Shown: positions 46,195-55,670, counted from the first letter of the stretch. The stretch: DNA of 64,000 nt from JANQTF01 sp041741415 (GCA_041741415.1 JBGSKC010000007.1:5796-69795); one strand, 5' to 3'. Made by a program: numbers and translations. Notes: generated by a model from the letters alone, not told the origin.

Positions 46195-47778
46195 CTATCG
46201 CAGTTCACTCGTGAAGTGAAAGGTAATGCTGGGAAACAGATCCTGCGTCGAATTGAGGTCCCAGGCTGACTGGGCCAAATAAACGTAATTGCCGTGCTTG
46301 TCTTTGGCGATTTGGCGCGATTTCCTGACAAGGAACTCCTTCCATTTGACCTGGTCCTTGAAGGTGAGCCAGCAGGCTTTGAAAAGGGAGGCGGTTTCGT
46401 AGCGAACGGTAGCACCATACTCGTGGAGCAGGCGATGCTCGATCACATCAAACTGCAGGGCACCGACCGTTCCAACGATTTTGCGGTTGTTGTCGATGAG
46501 GGTGAACAACTGAGCCACGCCCTCGTCCATGAGCTGCTCAATGCCTTTGGCGAGCTGCTTGGACTTCATGGGGTCGCCGTTTTCCACGTAGCGAAACAAC
46601 TCCGGGGCAAAGCTGGGGATGCCGGTAAAATGCAGGTTTTCGCCTTCGGTGAGGCTGTCGCCGATTTTGAAGTTGCCGGTATCGTAGAGGCCCACGATGT
46701 CGCCGGGATAGGCTTCATCGATGGTTTCCTTTTTGGCCGCCATAAAGGAGGTGGGGTTGGAAAACCGAAGTTCCCTTGCCAGCCTTACATGCTTGTAGGC
46801 CTTGTTTCGTTCAAATTTACCCGAACAAACCCGCACAAAGGCAATCCTGTTGCGGTGCTTGGGGTCGATGTTGGCGTGGATCTTGAACACGAAGCCGGTA
46901 AACTGCTCCTCCTCGGGCTGAACATCCCGCTCTTCGGTAGGGCAGGAGAGGGGGGCAGGTGCCACCTCCACGAAGCAATCGAGTAGTTCTTTGACCCCGA
47001 AATTATTCACTGCCGAGCCAAAAAATACGGGAGAGAGGTTCCCTGCCAGGTAGCTGTCGCGATCAAATGGCTGATAAACGCCTTCAATGAGGGCGATTTC
47101 TTCGCGCAGGGTGTTGGCGGCAGATTCGCCGATGCGGCGCGTCAGCATGGGGTCGTTGAGGTCGGTGATGCTCACCACGTCACTCTCCAGTTGTTTACCG
47201 TGGGCGGTGAAGAGCACCAGGCTTTTTTCATAGAGGTTGTAAACGCCCTGGAAATTTTTCCCCATGCCAATTGGCCAGGAAAGGGGGCGCACAGGGAGGT
47301 GCAGCTTTTGCTCGATTTCATCCAGCAGTTCGAAGCCGTCGAGGCCTTCGCGGTCGAGCTTGTTCACAAACACGATCACCGGGGTAGCGCGCATTTTGCA
47401 GACTTCGACAAGCTTTTCGGTTTGGGGCTCCACGCCTTTGGCCACGTCGATGACAACGATCACGGAGTCAACGGCGGTAAGGGTGCGGTAGGTGTCTTCG
47501 GCAAAATCCTGGTGGCCGGGTGTGTCGAGGATGTTGACCTGCAGGCCTTTGTATTCAAAGCCCATGACGGAGGTGGCCACCGAAATTCCGCGCTGGCGCT
47601 CGATCTCCATGAAGTCGGAGGTGGTGTGCCGCTTGATTTTATTGGACTTGACCGCCCCGGCTGTCTGGATAGCGCCCCCGAAAAGCAGCAGTTTTTCGGT
47701 GAGGGTTGTTTTCCCGGCGTCGGGGTGGGCAATGATGGCAAAGGTTCTTCTTCGCTGGATTTCCTGGATCAGGGACAT
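46195..47778 (-). CDS. prfC: Peptide chain release factor 3
   Basis: From the ATG at 47778 the product is 527 residues. It has the GTPase motifs AHPDAGKTTLTEK (G1), the switch region RQRGISVATS, DTPGHQDF (G3) and NKLDREG (G4), and the RF3-specific C-terminal domains (VGTVGALQFDVIEHRLLHEYG). RF3 removes RF1/RF2 from the ribosome after peptide release. The start matches the conserved SLIQEIQRRRTFAIIAHPDAG. The gene lies 39 bases upstream of the TonB receptor gene on the same strand. Confidence 0.97.
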   Translation of the reverse strand: MSLIQEIQRRRTFAIIAHPDAGKTTLTEKLLLFGGAIQTAGAVKSNKIKRHTTSDFMEIERQRGISVATSVMGFEYKGLQVNILDTPGHQDFAEDTYRTLTAVDSVIVVIDVAKGVEPQTEKLVEVCKMRATPVIVFVNKLDREGLDGFELLDEIEQKLHLPVRPLSWPIGMGKNFQGVYNLYEKSLVLFTAHGKQLESDVVSITDLNDPMLTRRIGESAANTLREEIALIEGVYQPFDRDSYLAGNLSPVFFGSAVNNFGVKELLDCFVEVAPAPLSCPTEERDVQPEEEQFTGFVFKIHANIDPKHRNRIAFVRVCSGKFERNKAYKHVRLARELRFSNPTSFMAAKKETIDEAYPGDIVGLYDTGNFKIGDSLTEGENLHFTGIPSFAPELFRYVENGDPMKSKQLAKGIEQLMDEGVAQLFTLIDNNRKIVGTVGALQFDVIEHRLLHEYGATVRYETASLFKACWLTFKDQVKWKEFLVRKSRQIAKDKHGNYVYLAQSAWDLNSTQDLFPSITFHFTSELR

Positions 47779-47843
47779 AGGTCTGGGTGAACGTTGGATG
47801 CCAAAAAGGGACAGCGCCTGGCGGCTGGCCGGCAATGGCAGGG

Positions 47844-48467
47844 TTATTTCCGCTCCGGCAGCACGGGCTTTTCGATTTTGAGGGTTTTCCAGACGGTGCC
47901 AATGGAGCCTTTCCGGGCAAAGTCTTCGTAGGTTTGAATGGGGCTGTCGTCGCGGGCCAGGAAGCTCACGAGCAGGCCGTTATTGTCGAATTTCGGGGTC
48001 ATGAGCAGCACCTGGATGCGGTATTTGCCACGAAGGCCATAGTCTTCCTTGTCGATGCTCCCGGTGGCCCGGAATACCCGGTAGGTTTCTCCGTCGAATT
48101 CTGCCTGGCCGGTAAAGCTATCTTCCAGGTTAAACCCGGCCCCCCGGTAGTCCTCCTCGAATTGCCCGATCATCATTTCCATGTCTTTGTCCTGCTGGCT
48201 GCTGTCGGGGCTCAGCGAGAGGTAGGAGAGGGTAATGGATTCGGTTTGGATACCATCCGGGTCAGCCTTGAAAAAGGTGTTGTAGTGAAGGTTCCGGCCC
48301 CCGGCCGCAGGCGGATCGGTCTGAAGATCAGCGGGATATTCCAGCGAAAACTGCATCAGGGGCAGCATGTGCCGGTAGCAGTAGTCAGCATCCACCTGAA
48401 AAGGAATTCGCTCCTGGCAGGACATCAGGATGACCGGGAGGGTGGCTAGCAACAGGGCTTTTCTCAT
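47844..48467 (-). CDS. Lipoprotein of unknown function
   Basis: The 207-residue protein begins with a lipoprotein signal (LLLATLPVILMSCQ, Cys at about 17). The mature part is a mixed alpha/beta domain (MLPLMQFSLEYPADL, GIQTESITLSYLSLS, YRIQVLLMTPKFDNNG). I do not recognise the family. Its start codon overlaps the stop of the FKBP isomerase gene (ATGA), so the two are cotranslated. Confidence 0.78.
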   Translation of the reverse strand: MRKALLLATLPVILMSCQERIPFQVDADYCYRHMLPLMQFSLEYPADLQTDPPAAGGRNLHYNTFFKADPDGIQTESITLSYLSLSPDSSQQDKDMEMMIGQFEEDYRGAGFNLEDSFTGQAEFDGETYRVFRATGSIDKEDYGLRGKYRIQVLLMTPKFDNNGLLVSFLARDDSPIQTYEDFARKGSIGTVWKTLKIEKPVLPERK

Positions 48468-48910
48468 TGTGCAGTCTCGATGGAGAGGAGGTGAATGTCG
48501 AAGGTAAGCGTGGAATTTGGGGGAATGCCGCCCACTTCGCGATCGCCGTAGGCAAGAGCAGGCGGAATGACCAGCCGCACGAGGGAGCCCACAGGCACTT
48601 CCACAAGGCCGATTTGCCAGCCTTTGATCAGCGCATTGAGCGGGAACATAAGGGGCTCGCCGCGTTCGAAACTGCTGTCGAACACCGTGCCGTCGGCCAG
48701 CATGCCGTGGTAGTTGACCTTGATTTTATCTGTCACGGCAGGCTTGGGGCCTTTGCCTTCTTTGACGATAAACAGTTGAACCCCTTCTGACAGGGTCTGT
48801 ACACGGTTTTCTTTGACTTTGAAAGGAGCAGTTACCTCAGCTTGCTTGCAAGCTGGGAGCATCAGCCCGAGCATGAGCACAATCCAGACAGCAGGTTTCA
48901 TTGGGTTCAT
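48464..48910 (-). CDS. FKBP-type peptidyl-prolyl cis-trans isomerase, lipoprotein
   Basis: The 148-residue protein has a lipobox (LGLMLPAC, Cys at about 21), placing it in the envelope. The FKBP domain covers residues ~40-146: VNYHGMLADGTVFDSSFERGEP, GWQIGLVEVPVGSLVRLVIPPALAYGDRE and the closing LTFDIHLLSI. These carry the usual active-site Tyr, Asp, Phe and Trp-like positions. It assists folding of exported proteins. A two-gene operon with the following lipoprotein is indicated by the four-base overlap. Confidence 0.93.
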   Translation of the reverse strand: MNPMKPAVWIVLMLGLMLPACKQAEVTAPFKVKENRVQTLSEGVQLFIVKEGKGPKPAVTDKIKVNYHGMLADGTVFDSSFERGEPLMFPLNALIKGWQIGLVEVPVGSLVRLVIPPALAYGDREVGGIPPNSTLTFDIHLLSIETAQ

Positions 48911-48983
48911 TTAGGCCGGAAAGCTACGGAAAAAACGCTTGTCTTTTTGGATGGTGGTTTCCCGCGGGCTTGCCGGCCCGGCG

Positions 48984-50399
48984 TCAAAGGGCTTCTGCGG
49001 CCTGCTGCAGCCACTCCCGGTCGATGAGGGGAGAGGCCTGCTGAAGTTTTCGCAGGAATGCCTCCTTTTGGCCGCGCCCGATTTTCACCATCATGAGGGC
49101 TTTGAGAAGGCGGGCAAAGTTGAGGTAGCTCATTTTTCGCCGCATCGGCCATTCTCTTCTCCGGATCAACCCCTGAAAGCTGTCGATGAGGGAAAGAAAG
49201 GGCTCAATGTCGCGCTGCTCGTAGTAAACTTTGAGCATGAGCATCTGGGCGGAGATCCGGTAAAATGGATCGAGGAAATCAACCTGCTGGAGCAGGCGCA
49301 GGACTTCGCTGTGGCGCCCTTCGAAAAAACGGAGATGGGCGAGGTTGTAGGTGTAAACTGCTTCTTTGGCCTTCCCTTCGAGGCGCCCGGCATGGGATTC
49401 CATGAAAGAGGATGCCCAGGCGAGCTCACCAAGGCGCAGGGCAAGGGTCACGAGGTTTTTGAAGTGATTGGCAGAGAGGGTGTTGGCCTGCCACAGGAGG
49501 CCAAGGTCGAGCATGCGGCGGTAGAGGGAAAACATGTGGCCTTCGAAGGCCGGATCGCCCGCCCGGTATTGCTGGTTGCAGTAGTTGATGGCCTGGTTGT
49601 ACACATTTTCGAGGTCGGCCTCCCGGAGAATGTGGTCGTTGGCCTGCAGCAAAAGGCGCAGTCGCTCAAAGTGCTGGCGATGGTCGGGCAGGGCCAGCAT
49701 GCCATAGAGCCTGAAGTAGAGCTCTACTGTGGGCTCCAGGCTTGCCTGGTTGGCCTGGCAATACTCCACGGCCAGGGCCGGGAGGCCCGTGAGGGCGAAT
49801 GCCTGACCAAAGAGCTCCTGCTGGTTGAGCCCCGAAACGGTGAGGCGCAGGGCGCGAAGCAGGTACTCGTTGCCGAGGTCGTGGAGGAAGGCATCCAGTT
49901 CTACCAGTTCACTGCGTTTTCCCGAGGTAATCGTCTTTACCAGGTCGAGCTCCTTCATGAGCCAGGCGTTGCGAAACCAGGTGGCATCCTTGGCAGGCTC
50001 CTGCTGAAGCAGATTGTCGAGCCTGCGGCGTTCCCCTTCGTAGATTTTGGGCAGGTTTCTGTGGTAGGCCGCTTCCATGCGCAGCACCCGAACCTGGAGC
50101 TCGTCCTGCTGCCATTGCTGCCAGGCGAGGAAGTCCATGAGCTGGTCGAGGAGGTATTTTCGCAGGGTGCGGAGGACTTCGTTCTGGTAAGGCTCACCGG
50201 GAAAGAGCTTGTCAAACAGCACTTCATCGAGGAGCTTGTCGCGGTCGAAATCCGGATAAAAAGGAAGGAGCAGGGTGAGCAGGCGCTGGGTATCGGGGTT
50301 CACGCCCGCCAGCCCTGAATGGATAAACTGCTGGTAGCGGTTCCATTCAGCGGGCTGCAACTGCCGCAGGGCTTCGTAGAGTTTGATGGGTTTGAGCAT
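48984..50399 (-). CDS. Helical-repeat protein of unknown function, third gene of the NTPase operon
   Basis: The 471-residue protein is all helical without a signal peptide. It matches the gene at 20874-22331 in layout and in blocks (KLFPGEPYQNEVLRTLRKYL, HFKNLVTLALRLGELAWA, LARLLKAL-like helices near the end), so the two are paralogues. Its start lies six bases past the stop of the AAA/TPR gene, which puts it in the same operon as the two NTPases. A scaffold or partner of those ATPases is plausible, but no function is known. Confidence 0.82.
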   Translation of the reverse strand: MLKPIKLYEALRQLQPAEWNRYQQFIHSGLAGVNPDTQRLLTLLLPFYPDFDRDKLLDEVLFDKLFPGEPYQNEVLRTLRKYLLDQLMDFLAWQQWQQDELQVRVLRMEAAYHRNLPKIYEGERRRLDNLLQQEPAKDATWFRNAWLMKELDLVKTITSGKRSELVELDAFLHDLGNEYLLRALRLTVSGLNQQELFGQAFALTGLPALAVEYCQANQASLEPTVELYFRLYGMLALPDHRQHFERLRLLLQANDHILREADLENVYNQAINYCNQQYRAGDPAFEGHMFSLYRRMLDLGLLWQANTLSANHFKNLVTLALRLGELAWASSFMESHAGRLEGKAKEAVYTYNLAHLRFFEGRHSEVLRLLQQVDFLDPFYRISAQMLMLKVYYEQRDIEPFLSLIDSFQGLIRRREWPMRRKMSYLNFARLLKALMMVKIGRGQKEAFLRKLQQASPLIDREWLQQAAEAL

Positions 50400-50405
50400 G
50401 AGGGG

Positions 50406-53048
50406 CTACGACAGACTGTACTTTTCCTTCAGGCTTTTGAGACTGATCAGAATCTCATCTACTGTTTCTTTCAATTCTGGCCCCATTCTTAACATTTCAT
50501 CCGGGTACTCTTCCGGGTGAATGGCTGCAAAGGCAAACCAGAGCGGCTTCATTCGATCTTTGGTGAAAAAACGGAGCCCTGCTTCCCCGCAAAAATACTC
50601 ATGAACGAGGGCATGTTGCTCCATCGCAATGAGCAGGGAAAGATAGAGCTGAATGTCCATTGGAAACTGCTCGTAGCTGTGGTCGTCAAACAGGAAGTGA
50701 CGGGCAAGGGCCCATGAAGCCTCTGCCTGTCCGTTCCAGGCTGTTATGCAGGCAGCGGTATGGCAAAAGGCCGGATTTTGCGGGTCCAGTTCCAGTGCTT
50801 GCTGTATGAGGGAGAGGGCCTCTGATTTATTGTTTGCCAGCTTAAACAACAGCCAGGCAAGGGCATTGAGGCTTTCTTTTTCCCCTGCTGCCAGTGCCTG
50901 GCGGTAAGCATGTTCGGCTTTGGGGTAGTCGTGGAGGTCGTCGGAGTAGAGATCCCCGAGACATTCCCAGCCAGTTGCCAGTCCATATTTTGTTGCTGTC
51001 AGGTACAATTGTTCAGCCCTTTGGAAATCCTGGTAATCCCATCGGTAAATATGGCCCAGATACAGATAGGGGTAGCCATCATAGTTGCGAACCTGCACAG
51101 CATGCAGATAAGCTTCCTCCGCCTTGCGATAGTCGTCCTGACCATGGTACAGGGCGGCGAGAAAAAACCATGCCTCATTTTCTTTGGCTTCAATCGCTTG
51201 CAGATAGGATTGTCTCGCTTTTTCTGGATTGTTTAGGTTCAAGTGAAATAGAATTCCCAGATTAAACCATGCACGATGATTGCCCTCCCTGATAGACTCC
51301 CGGTATGCTTGTTCAGCTTCTTCAAAATCAAGAAGATGTTTCTGGTAAACTTCTCCCAGAATTGCCCAAGCCTGTGGCCTGTCGTTTTCCGCTGCCATTT
51401 TATAGGCCCGGGCTGCATTGGTATAGTCTTTTAAATGAATCCTGTAAATATCTCCTGCCAGGAGCCAGGCGTCGTTGTCTTCCTTCGGTCCTACCTTGAT
51501 CAAATGCGTGATTGCCTCAGCCGGCCTGCCTACATTGACCAAAGACAGTCCGGTGAGGAACTCTGTCTTTCCGTCTCTTTCCTGGATCGCTTCCAATACA
51601 GTGAGGGCTTCAGAATGGTAGCCCCGCTTAATTAACATGTCAGCCTCCTCCACCAACTCCCTGTCCGACAAAGAGAGGTGATCTGCGAGTTCAGACCCGG
51701 ATGCTTGCAGCAGTTCGCGGGTGACCAGGTTCAGGTTGTACCGGAGCTCCTGGGGGGCATTGGCTTTCAGGGCTTCTGTCAGCAGAAAGGCTTGGTCTGG
51801 GGCAAGTTGCTTGTTGCGGATGGCCTCCATGTGGTTGCTGGCCATGGCTGTCAGCATCTTCGTGTCGCACCATGCTTCGATGACCCGGGTGAGCCAGACA
51901 AGTCTCAATCTGTCGTGAGACTTTCTTTGCCTCATGAGGTACCAGATATTGAAAAAGCGCTCGCTGAGCTGGTACAGGTGGTTCTTCGTACTGGTCGGTA
52001 ATCTCTCCACCAGGCCATTGCTGCAAAGTTGTTGTAACTGAGCCGATACCAGCTTGCTGTCGAGCCGGGTTTTGGCAGCTATTTCTTTGGTACTCGTGGC
52101 ATCCCAGTTCATCGCAATGGCATGAACAATCTGCTGCTGCTGGGCAGCCAGATGATCCATTCTGTGCTTGTACAGAGGAGTTACCCTGTCCAGAATAAGG
52201 TCAAGATCCTGCAATACCTGCCCGGATTCATGATTGGAAATAATCTCAAACAACAGCATCATCGTGCGGATCACTCCTCCCGATAGCCTCCGTAAAGCTT
52301 CCACTCTGCCGGGATTCTCCTCCGCAATCCGCTGAATTTCTGCCTCTTTTCCGTGCAAACGGCCCATCATAGTAAGCAGATTTCTGGCTTCCTGGGCAGT
52401 GAGGCCATTGAGTTTGACCACCTTGAAAAATTCGTAAAACGGGTGTTTATAATCGAAAAAACCCTCCATCACCACCGATGAAGCACCGATGATGCGAAGA
52501 TCTGAAGAGGTCATCAGCACCTCCCTCAGCCGCTGGGAATCGCGTTTGCCAAACTTTTGAAACAACTCTGCCATGTTGTCCAGCAGGATCAGCAGCTTTT
52601 TCCCGGATTGACGAAGGGCTCCGGAAATCAAATCAAAGCCATGGCGTTCATACTCGCCGGGATCTGAAAAGGGAATTGCTTTCATCTGATCATAAAGACC
52701 CTGAAAGCCTGGGTGCTTATCCGCCAGGTCAAGCGCAATGGTTTCCCAAAGTCCGCCAAGATCATTGACCCCATACAATTCCTCCGGGAACACAAGGGGA
52801 ATCAGCCAGGTCTGGAGGGCAGAATCGGCTTCTACAGCATATTTCAACCGGAGCAAAAGAGTTGTTTTGCCCATCCCCCGCTGACCAACAATCAGGAGGT
52901 GCTGCTCTGGCCTCAGCATATCTGTGGTCTGGATGTCGCGGAAAATCCTGTCAAAATCCTGAATGCGGACGACAAAATGACGAAGAAGTTCTTCCCGGCT
53001 AAGCTGATGGGGGTTGAAAAGCTGGAACAAGTTTGACTGAACCTTCAT
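50406..53048 (-). CDS. AAA/STAND-type NTPase with winged helix and long TPR tail
   Basis: From the ATG at 53048 the protein has 880 residues. The N-terminal NTPase has GQRGMGKTT (Walker A, 55-63) and KLLILLDNMAEL (Walker B, near 151-162), then a winged-helix segment (ATSTKEIAAKTRLDSKLVSAQLQQL). Residues ~470-800 carry about ten TPR/Sel1-like repeats (AWLLAGDIYRIHLKDYTNAARAY begins one). This order resembles STAND signalling ATPases, in which a repeat tail senses and the NTPase switches. It starts two bases past the stop of the upstream ATPase gene. No effector domain is seen. Confidence 0.86.
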   Translation of the reverse strand: MKVQSNLFQLFNPHQLSREELLRHFVVRIQDFDRIFRDIQTTDMLRPEQHLLIVGQRGMGKTTLLLRLKYAVEADSALQTWLIPLVFPEELYGVNDLGGLWETIALDLADKHPGFQGLYDQMKAIPFSDPGEYERHGFDLISGALRQSGKKLLILLDNMAELFQKFGKRDSQRLREVLMTSSDLRIIGASSVVMEGFFDYKHPFYEFFKVVKLNGLTAQEARNLLTMMGRLHGKEAEIQRIAEENPGRVEALRRLSGGVIRTMMLLFEIISNHESGQVLQDLDLILDRVTPLYKHRMDHLAAQQQQIVHAIAMNWDATSTKEIAAKTRLDSKLVSAQLQQLCSNGLVERLPTSTKNHLYQLSERFFNIWYLMRQRKSHDRLRLVWLTRVIEAWCDTKMLTAMASNHMEAIRNKQLAPDQAFLLTEALKANAPQELRYNLNLVTRELLQASGSELADHLSLSDRELVEEADMLIKRGYHSEALTVLEAIQERDGKTEFLTGLSLVNVGRPAEAITHLIKVGPKEDNDAWLLAGDIYRIHLKDYTNAARAYKMAAENDRPQAWAILGEVYQKHLLDFEEAEQAYRESIREGNHRAWFNLGILFHLNLNNPEKARQSYLQAIEAKENEAWFFLAALYHGQDDYRKAEEAYLHAVQVRNYDGYPYLYLGHIYRWDYQDFQRAEQLYLTATKYGLATGWECLGDLYSDDLHDYPKAEHAYRQALAAGEKESLNALAWLLFKLANNKSEALSLIQQALELDPQNPAFCHTAACITAWNGQAEASWALARHFLFDDHSYEQFPMDIQLYLSLLIAMEQHALVHEYFCGEAGLRFFTKDRMKPLWFAFAAIHPEEYPDEMLRMGPELKETVDEILISLKSLKEKYSLS

Positions 53049-53050
53049 GG

Positions 53051-54229
53051 CTAACTGATTTTGAATTTTTTCCACCACCGTGCCAGGATCGGAGACTGAA
53101 AGCGGAACTCTTTGCCGGGGTCAGAGACATACAGATATCCGTCGTACTGAAGCGCTTCCAAAACAGGTTGCGGAGCCAACACGCCTTTTTCCCGGGCGAG
53201 ATCAAGGGCTGCCTGCCGTGAAAGGTAGCCTTCGTTTGCTACCACAGAAAGCAGCGCCAGCACAAAGCCAAGCTCTGTCGGGGGAAAGGCATCGTTCAGT
53301 CGGGCATAGTAGCTTTCAAAGTAGGTATTGTTCCTCTGGCGAATCATCTGATCCAGCGCATGATCAACATCTCCCTTCTTAATTGGCTGATGCGTTTGTT
53401 CAAAAACGTCAATCACTTCCTGCACTGCCAGTTGCAGAAAAAAAGGAATCAGCCAGGATATTTTCTGAAGTAAATAATCGATCACGCCATCTTCCCACTG
53501 AACCTTAGCAGAAAGGAGCAGCTTTTCGACCATCTCCCAGCCTTCTTCATGGGAAAGAGGAGGGACTTCTACCGGGTTCAAGTCATTGATGAGCTCCGGA
53601 TCTCCGAGCTTATTGACAAGGGAAGGCAGGCCAATGGATCCGGTATAGATTACCCGCAGGGAGGGGGAAGATTTTTGACGAAAGGTCCTTTGCTTTTGCA
53701 AAAAGTGAATGGCTTCCTGGTTGCCTGATTTCTCACGGATGTTTTCTACAGTTTGAGGGAACTCATCAATCATCAGGACAATCGTTGCTCCTTCTGTGTC
53801 AATTTCCTTGAGCAGGGCTTCAAATGCGTCCTGATAGGTATCGCTGTTTCCCTCGCCTAATTCGACTTTCAAACCATCTGCGCCAAACTCAACTGTTCTA
53901 ATTCTTTTCAGGAGTTGGTCCAGAGAGTTAAGGAGCTTGGTCGAACTCTTCTTCAGTTTAGAAACCGCACTGCTTCCCAGCAATTCTTTCAGCAGTGCTC
54001 TGTAAAACTCTTCCGGACTGTAAACAGACTCTGTGATTACGTAAACAAAGCAAAACCCTTCCCTTGGTGAATCCTCCAAAAACCTCATGATCGAGGTTTT
54101 ACCAACCCTCCTTGGTGCTGACAATAAGATATTTGCCTGGCCTTCGAGGCGTTTATAAATGGTGGCTACTATCCGGTTTCTCGGAAAAAAATTCTCCCCT
54201 CTTGGCGCCTGTCCTACAATGTTTTTCAT
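53051..54229 (-). CDS. AAA ATPase (archaeal-ATPase-like), first gene of the NTPase operon
   Basis: The 392-residue protein has the P-loop SAPRRVGKTS at about 37-46 and the Walker B IVLMIDEFPQ near 150-159, followed by a TGSIG sensor-like segment (VIYTGSIGLP). The C-terminal half is a winged-helix-like region (LGFVLALLSVVANEGYLSRQAALDLA). It resembles the family of stand-alone archaeal-type ATPases. It is followed two bases later by the AAA/TPR gene, so they are cotranslated. Four half-sites overlap or adjoin its start codon, suggesting autoregulation. Its role is unproven. Confidence 0.86.
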   Translation of the reverse strand: MKNIVGQAPRGENFFPRNRIVATIYKRLEGQANILLSAPRRVGKTSIMRFLEDSPREGFCFVYVITESVYSPEEFYRALLKELLGSSAVSKLKKSSTKLLNSLDQLLKRIRTVEFGADGLKVELGEGNSDTYQDAFEALLKEIDTEGATIVLMIDEFPQTVENIREKSGNQEAIHFLQKQRTFRQKSSPSLRVIYTGSIGLPSLVNKLGDPELINDLNPVEVPPLSHEEGWEMVEKLLLSAKVQWEDGVIDYLLQKISWLIPFFLQLAVQEVIDVFEQTHQPIKKGDVDHALDQMIRQRNNTYFESYYARLNDAFPPTELGFVLALLSVVANEGYLSRQAALDLAREKGVLAPQPVLEALQYDGYLYVSDPGKEFRFQSPILARWWKKFKIS

Positions 54230-54293
54230 GACAATAAATTTATTGCCAATATAGAAGACAAAAAAATTATTGTCAACCGCGTTGGCAATAATT
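54229..54293 (-). promoter_or_regulatory. Operator of two palindromes (four TTGRCAATAA half-sites) before the NTPase operon
   Basis: One palindrome spans 54229-54248 (tgacaataaa/tttattgcca, abutting arms, one mismatch pair) and overlaps the ATG at 54227-54229. A second spans 54265-54293 (aattattgtcaac, 3-base centre, gttggcaataatt, one mismatch pair). All four arms share the core TGRCAATAAW. The arrangement suggests cooperative binding of a dimeric regulator. Confidence 0.65.
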
Positions 54294-54335
54294 TTTTTTG
54301 TTAAACATCGGTTGGGTTCTTCTCCGCCATCCCCC

Positions 54336-54830
54336 CTAAAAACTCACTCCCATGCCCGCCCCAAACGGGATGAACAAGAACTCCTCATTGTAAAATCCGG
54401 GAAAAGGCAGGTGAACTGTTAACCGGAGGTTGAGGCGGCCCGAATGAAACGGCAGGGACCGGTACCCAAACACCGGATATATGAGCAGATGCTGCCTTTC
54501 TTTGCCCAGCAAACCGCGCCCGCCCAGGCCAAATTCAAAGAAATCTTCTCCATCCCCAATGTTGGCCGTGAGGTGATGCGCAACAACAATGAACTTTTCA
54601 TCGGAAGGGCAGAAAATATCAAAGCAAAACTCATTCTGGTACCCCAGCCCCAGCCTCGCGGAAATCGCAGCATCGGGGGTGATAAAAACCTGCCGGTCGT
54701 AGTTCACTGTGAATAAAGCACCGTCGCCCACCAGGCTGACATACACGCTGTTCACCGGCCTTCGGCTCTCCTGCGACAACACAGAGGACATCAGGCAAAC
54801 AAACAACACTGCGAGAAGTGGTTTTTTCAT
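54336..54830 (-). CDS. Exported protein of unknown function, probable small outer-membrane barrel
   Basis: From the ATG at 54830 the product is 164 residues. A signal peptide (LAVLFVCLMSSVLSQ) is followed by amphipathic beta strands (NSVYVSLVGDGALFTVNYD, AISARLGLGYQNEFC, DFFEFGLGGRGLLG) and ends in aromatic Phe (MGVSF). This is the usual look of small outer-membrane barrels. No family recognised. Confidence 0.72.
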   Translation of the reverse strand: MKKPLLAVLFVCLMSSVLSQESRRPVNSVYVSLVGDGALFTVNYDRQVFITPDAAISARLGLGYQNEFCFDIFCPSDEKFIVVAHHLTANIGDGEDFFEFGLGGRGLLGKERQHLLIYPVFGYRSLPFHSGRLNLRLTVHLPFPGFYNEEFLFIPFGAGMGVSF

Positions 54831-55005
54831 TGGTCGTGCGTGGTTGTGGTATGAAGCAGAAAGCTTGTTACTGCCCTTCTGCTTATTTATTGAAGATGAG
54901 CCTTTTTTGTGAAATGGCAAAAGTCCGGGTTATTTTTTTGAAGACAGCATCCCCGCCCTGTGCTACTCAGGGAAAAAATACGTCTGCCGGGCAGATGCTT
55001 TCCCG

Positions 55006-55506
55006 CTAAAAGGTAACCCTCATGCCCAGGCCTGTCCCGGTAGAATACCACCGGATGTGACTTTGCTCCCAAACGGAAGCAGAGCCCCGAACCCCCCTGT
55101 TGTAGATCCTCATGGCTTCACCGGATTTCCTGGAAAAACTCTGAGAAAATGGCAGGGAAACCACGAGCAGCATGCCGCCAATGGTAAGCAAATTCGTGTT
55201 CAGTTCGCCTCCCCCCAGTGCGCCCCCCAGCGACCAGCCCAACAAAAACGCTCCGGGAATCCCGATCGCATTCCCCAACATGTAGTGAGTCCGGGCGGTT
55301 CTCATGAGCTGGTAGGCTTCCGGGTTGGGCTTCATGGCTGAGACAGCCCCCGGCAGATAGAACCATTGTGTTCCCATTTGGAATTGTAAGCCGCTCAATG
55401 TCCTTTTCATGGAAATGGTATCCGCGCTTGTCTGGCCCCAGGCTATGGGAAAGCCTGCCCCCAGAACGAGCATCATCGTGGCGATTCTGATGAATATGCT
55501 TTGCAT
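55006..55506 (-). CDS. Exported protein of unknown function with two hydrophobic segments
   Basis: From the ATG at 55506 the product is 166 residues. It has a signal peptide (TMMLVLGAGFPIAWGQ), a hydrophobic Gly-rich stretch (AIGIPGAFLLGWSLGGALGG) and a second one (LLTIGGMLLVVSLPFSQSF), followed by a short beta region ending in GLGMRVTF. The pattern recalls Bacteroidota envelope proteins in which the segment between the helices faces the periplasm. No family recognised. Confidence 0.7.
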   Translation of the reverse strand: MQSIFIRIATMMLVLGAGFPIAWGQTSADTISMKRTLSGLQFQMGTQWFYLPGAVSAMKPNPEAYQLMRTARTHYMLGNAIGIPGAFLLGWSLGGALGGGELNTNLLTIGGMLLVVSLPFSQSFSRKSGEAMRIYNRGVRGSASVWEQSHIRWYSTGTGLGMRVTF

Positions 55507-55632
55507 GATTTGGCTGCTGTTAATGTGATGAAAAAGCAATAAAACGAAGATTGGCTATTTTTTGCAGACGGGCAAGAGCCTGAAAAAATTTTACCTCCCA
55601 TCGAAGCCACCGCTGTTTCGGGGATGATTCAC

Positions 55633-55670
55633 CACAGATCCACACAGATTTCCCACAGATGGCCACAGAT
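55633..55670. repeat. Four phased copies of cacagat
   Basis: cacagat occurs at 55633, 55643, 55654 and 55664, spaced 10-11 bp (one helical turn). It lies in the 222-bp gap upstream of the 3' end of mnmE. Short tandem runs like this are common in genomes; no function is evident. Confidence 0.6.

Noticed and set aside
55633..55670. Short CRISPR-like array of cacagat repeats
   Set aside because: Repeats are only 7 bp with 3-4 bp between them; no spacers or cas genes.
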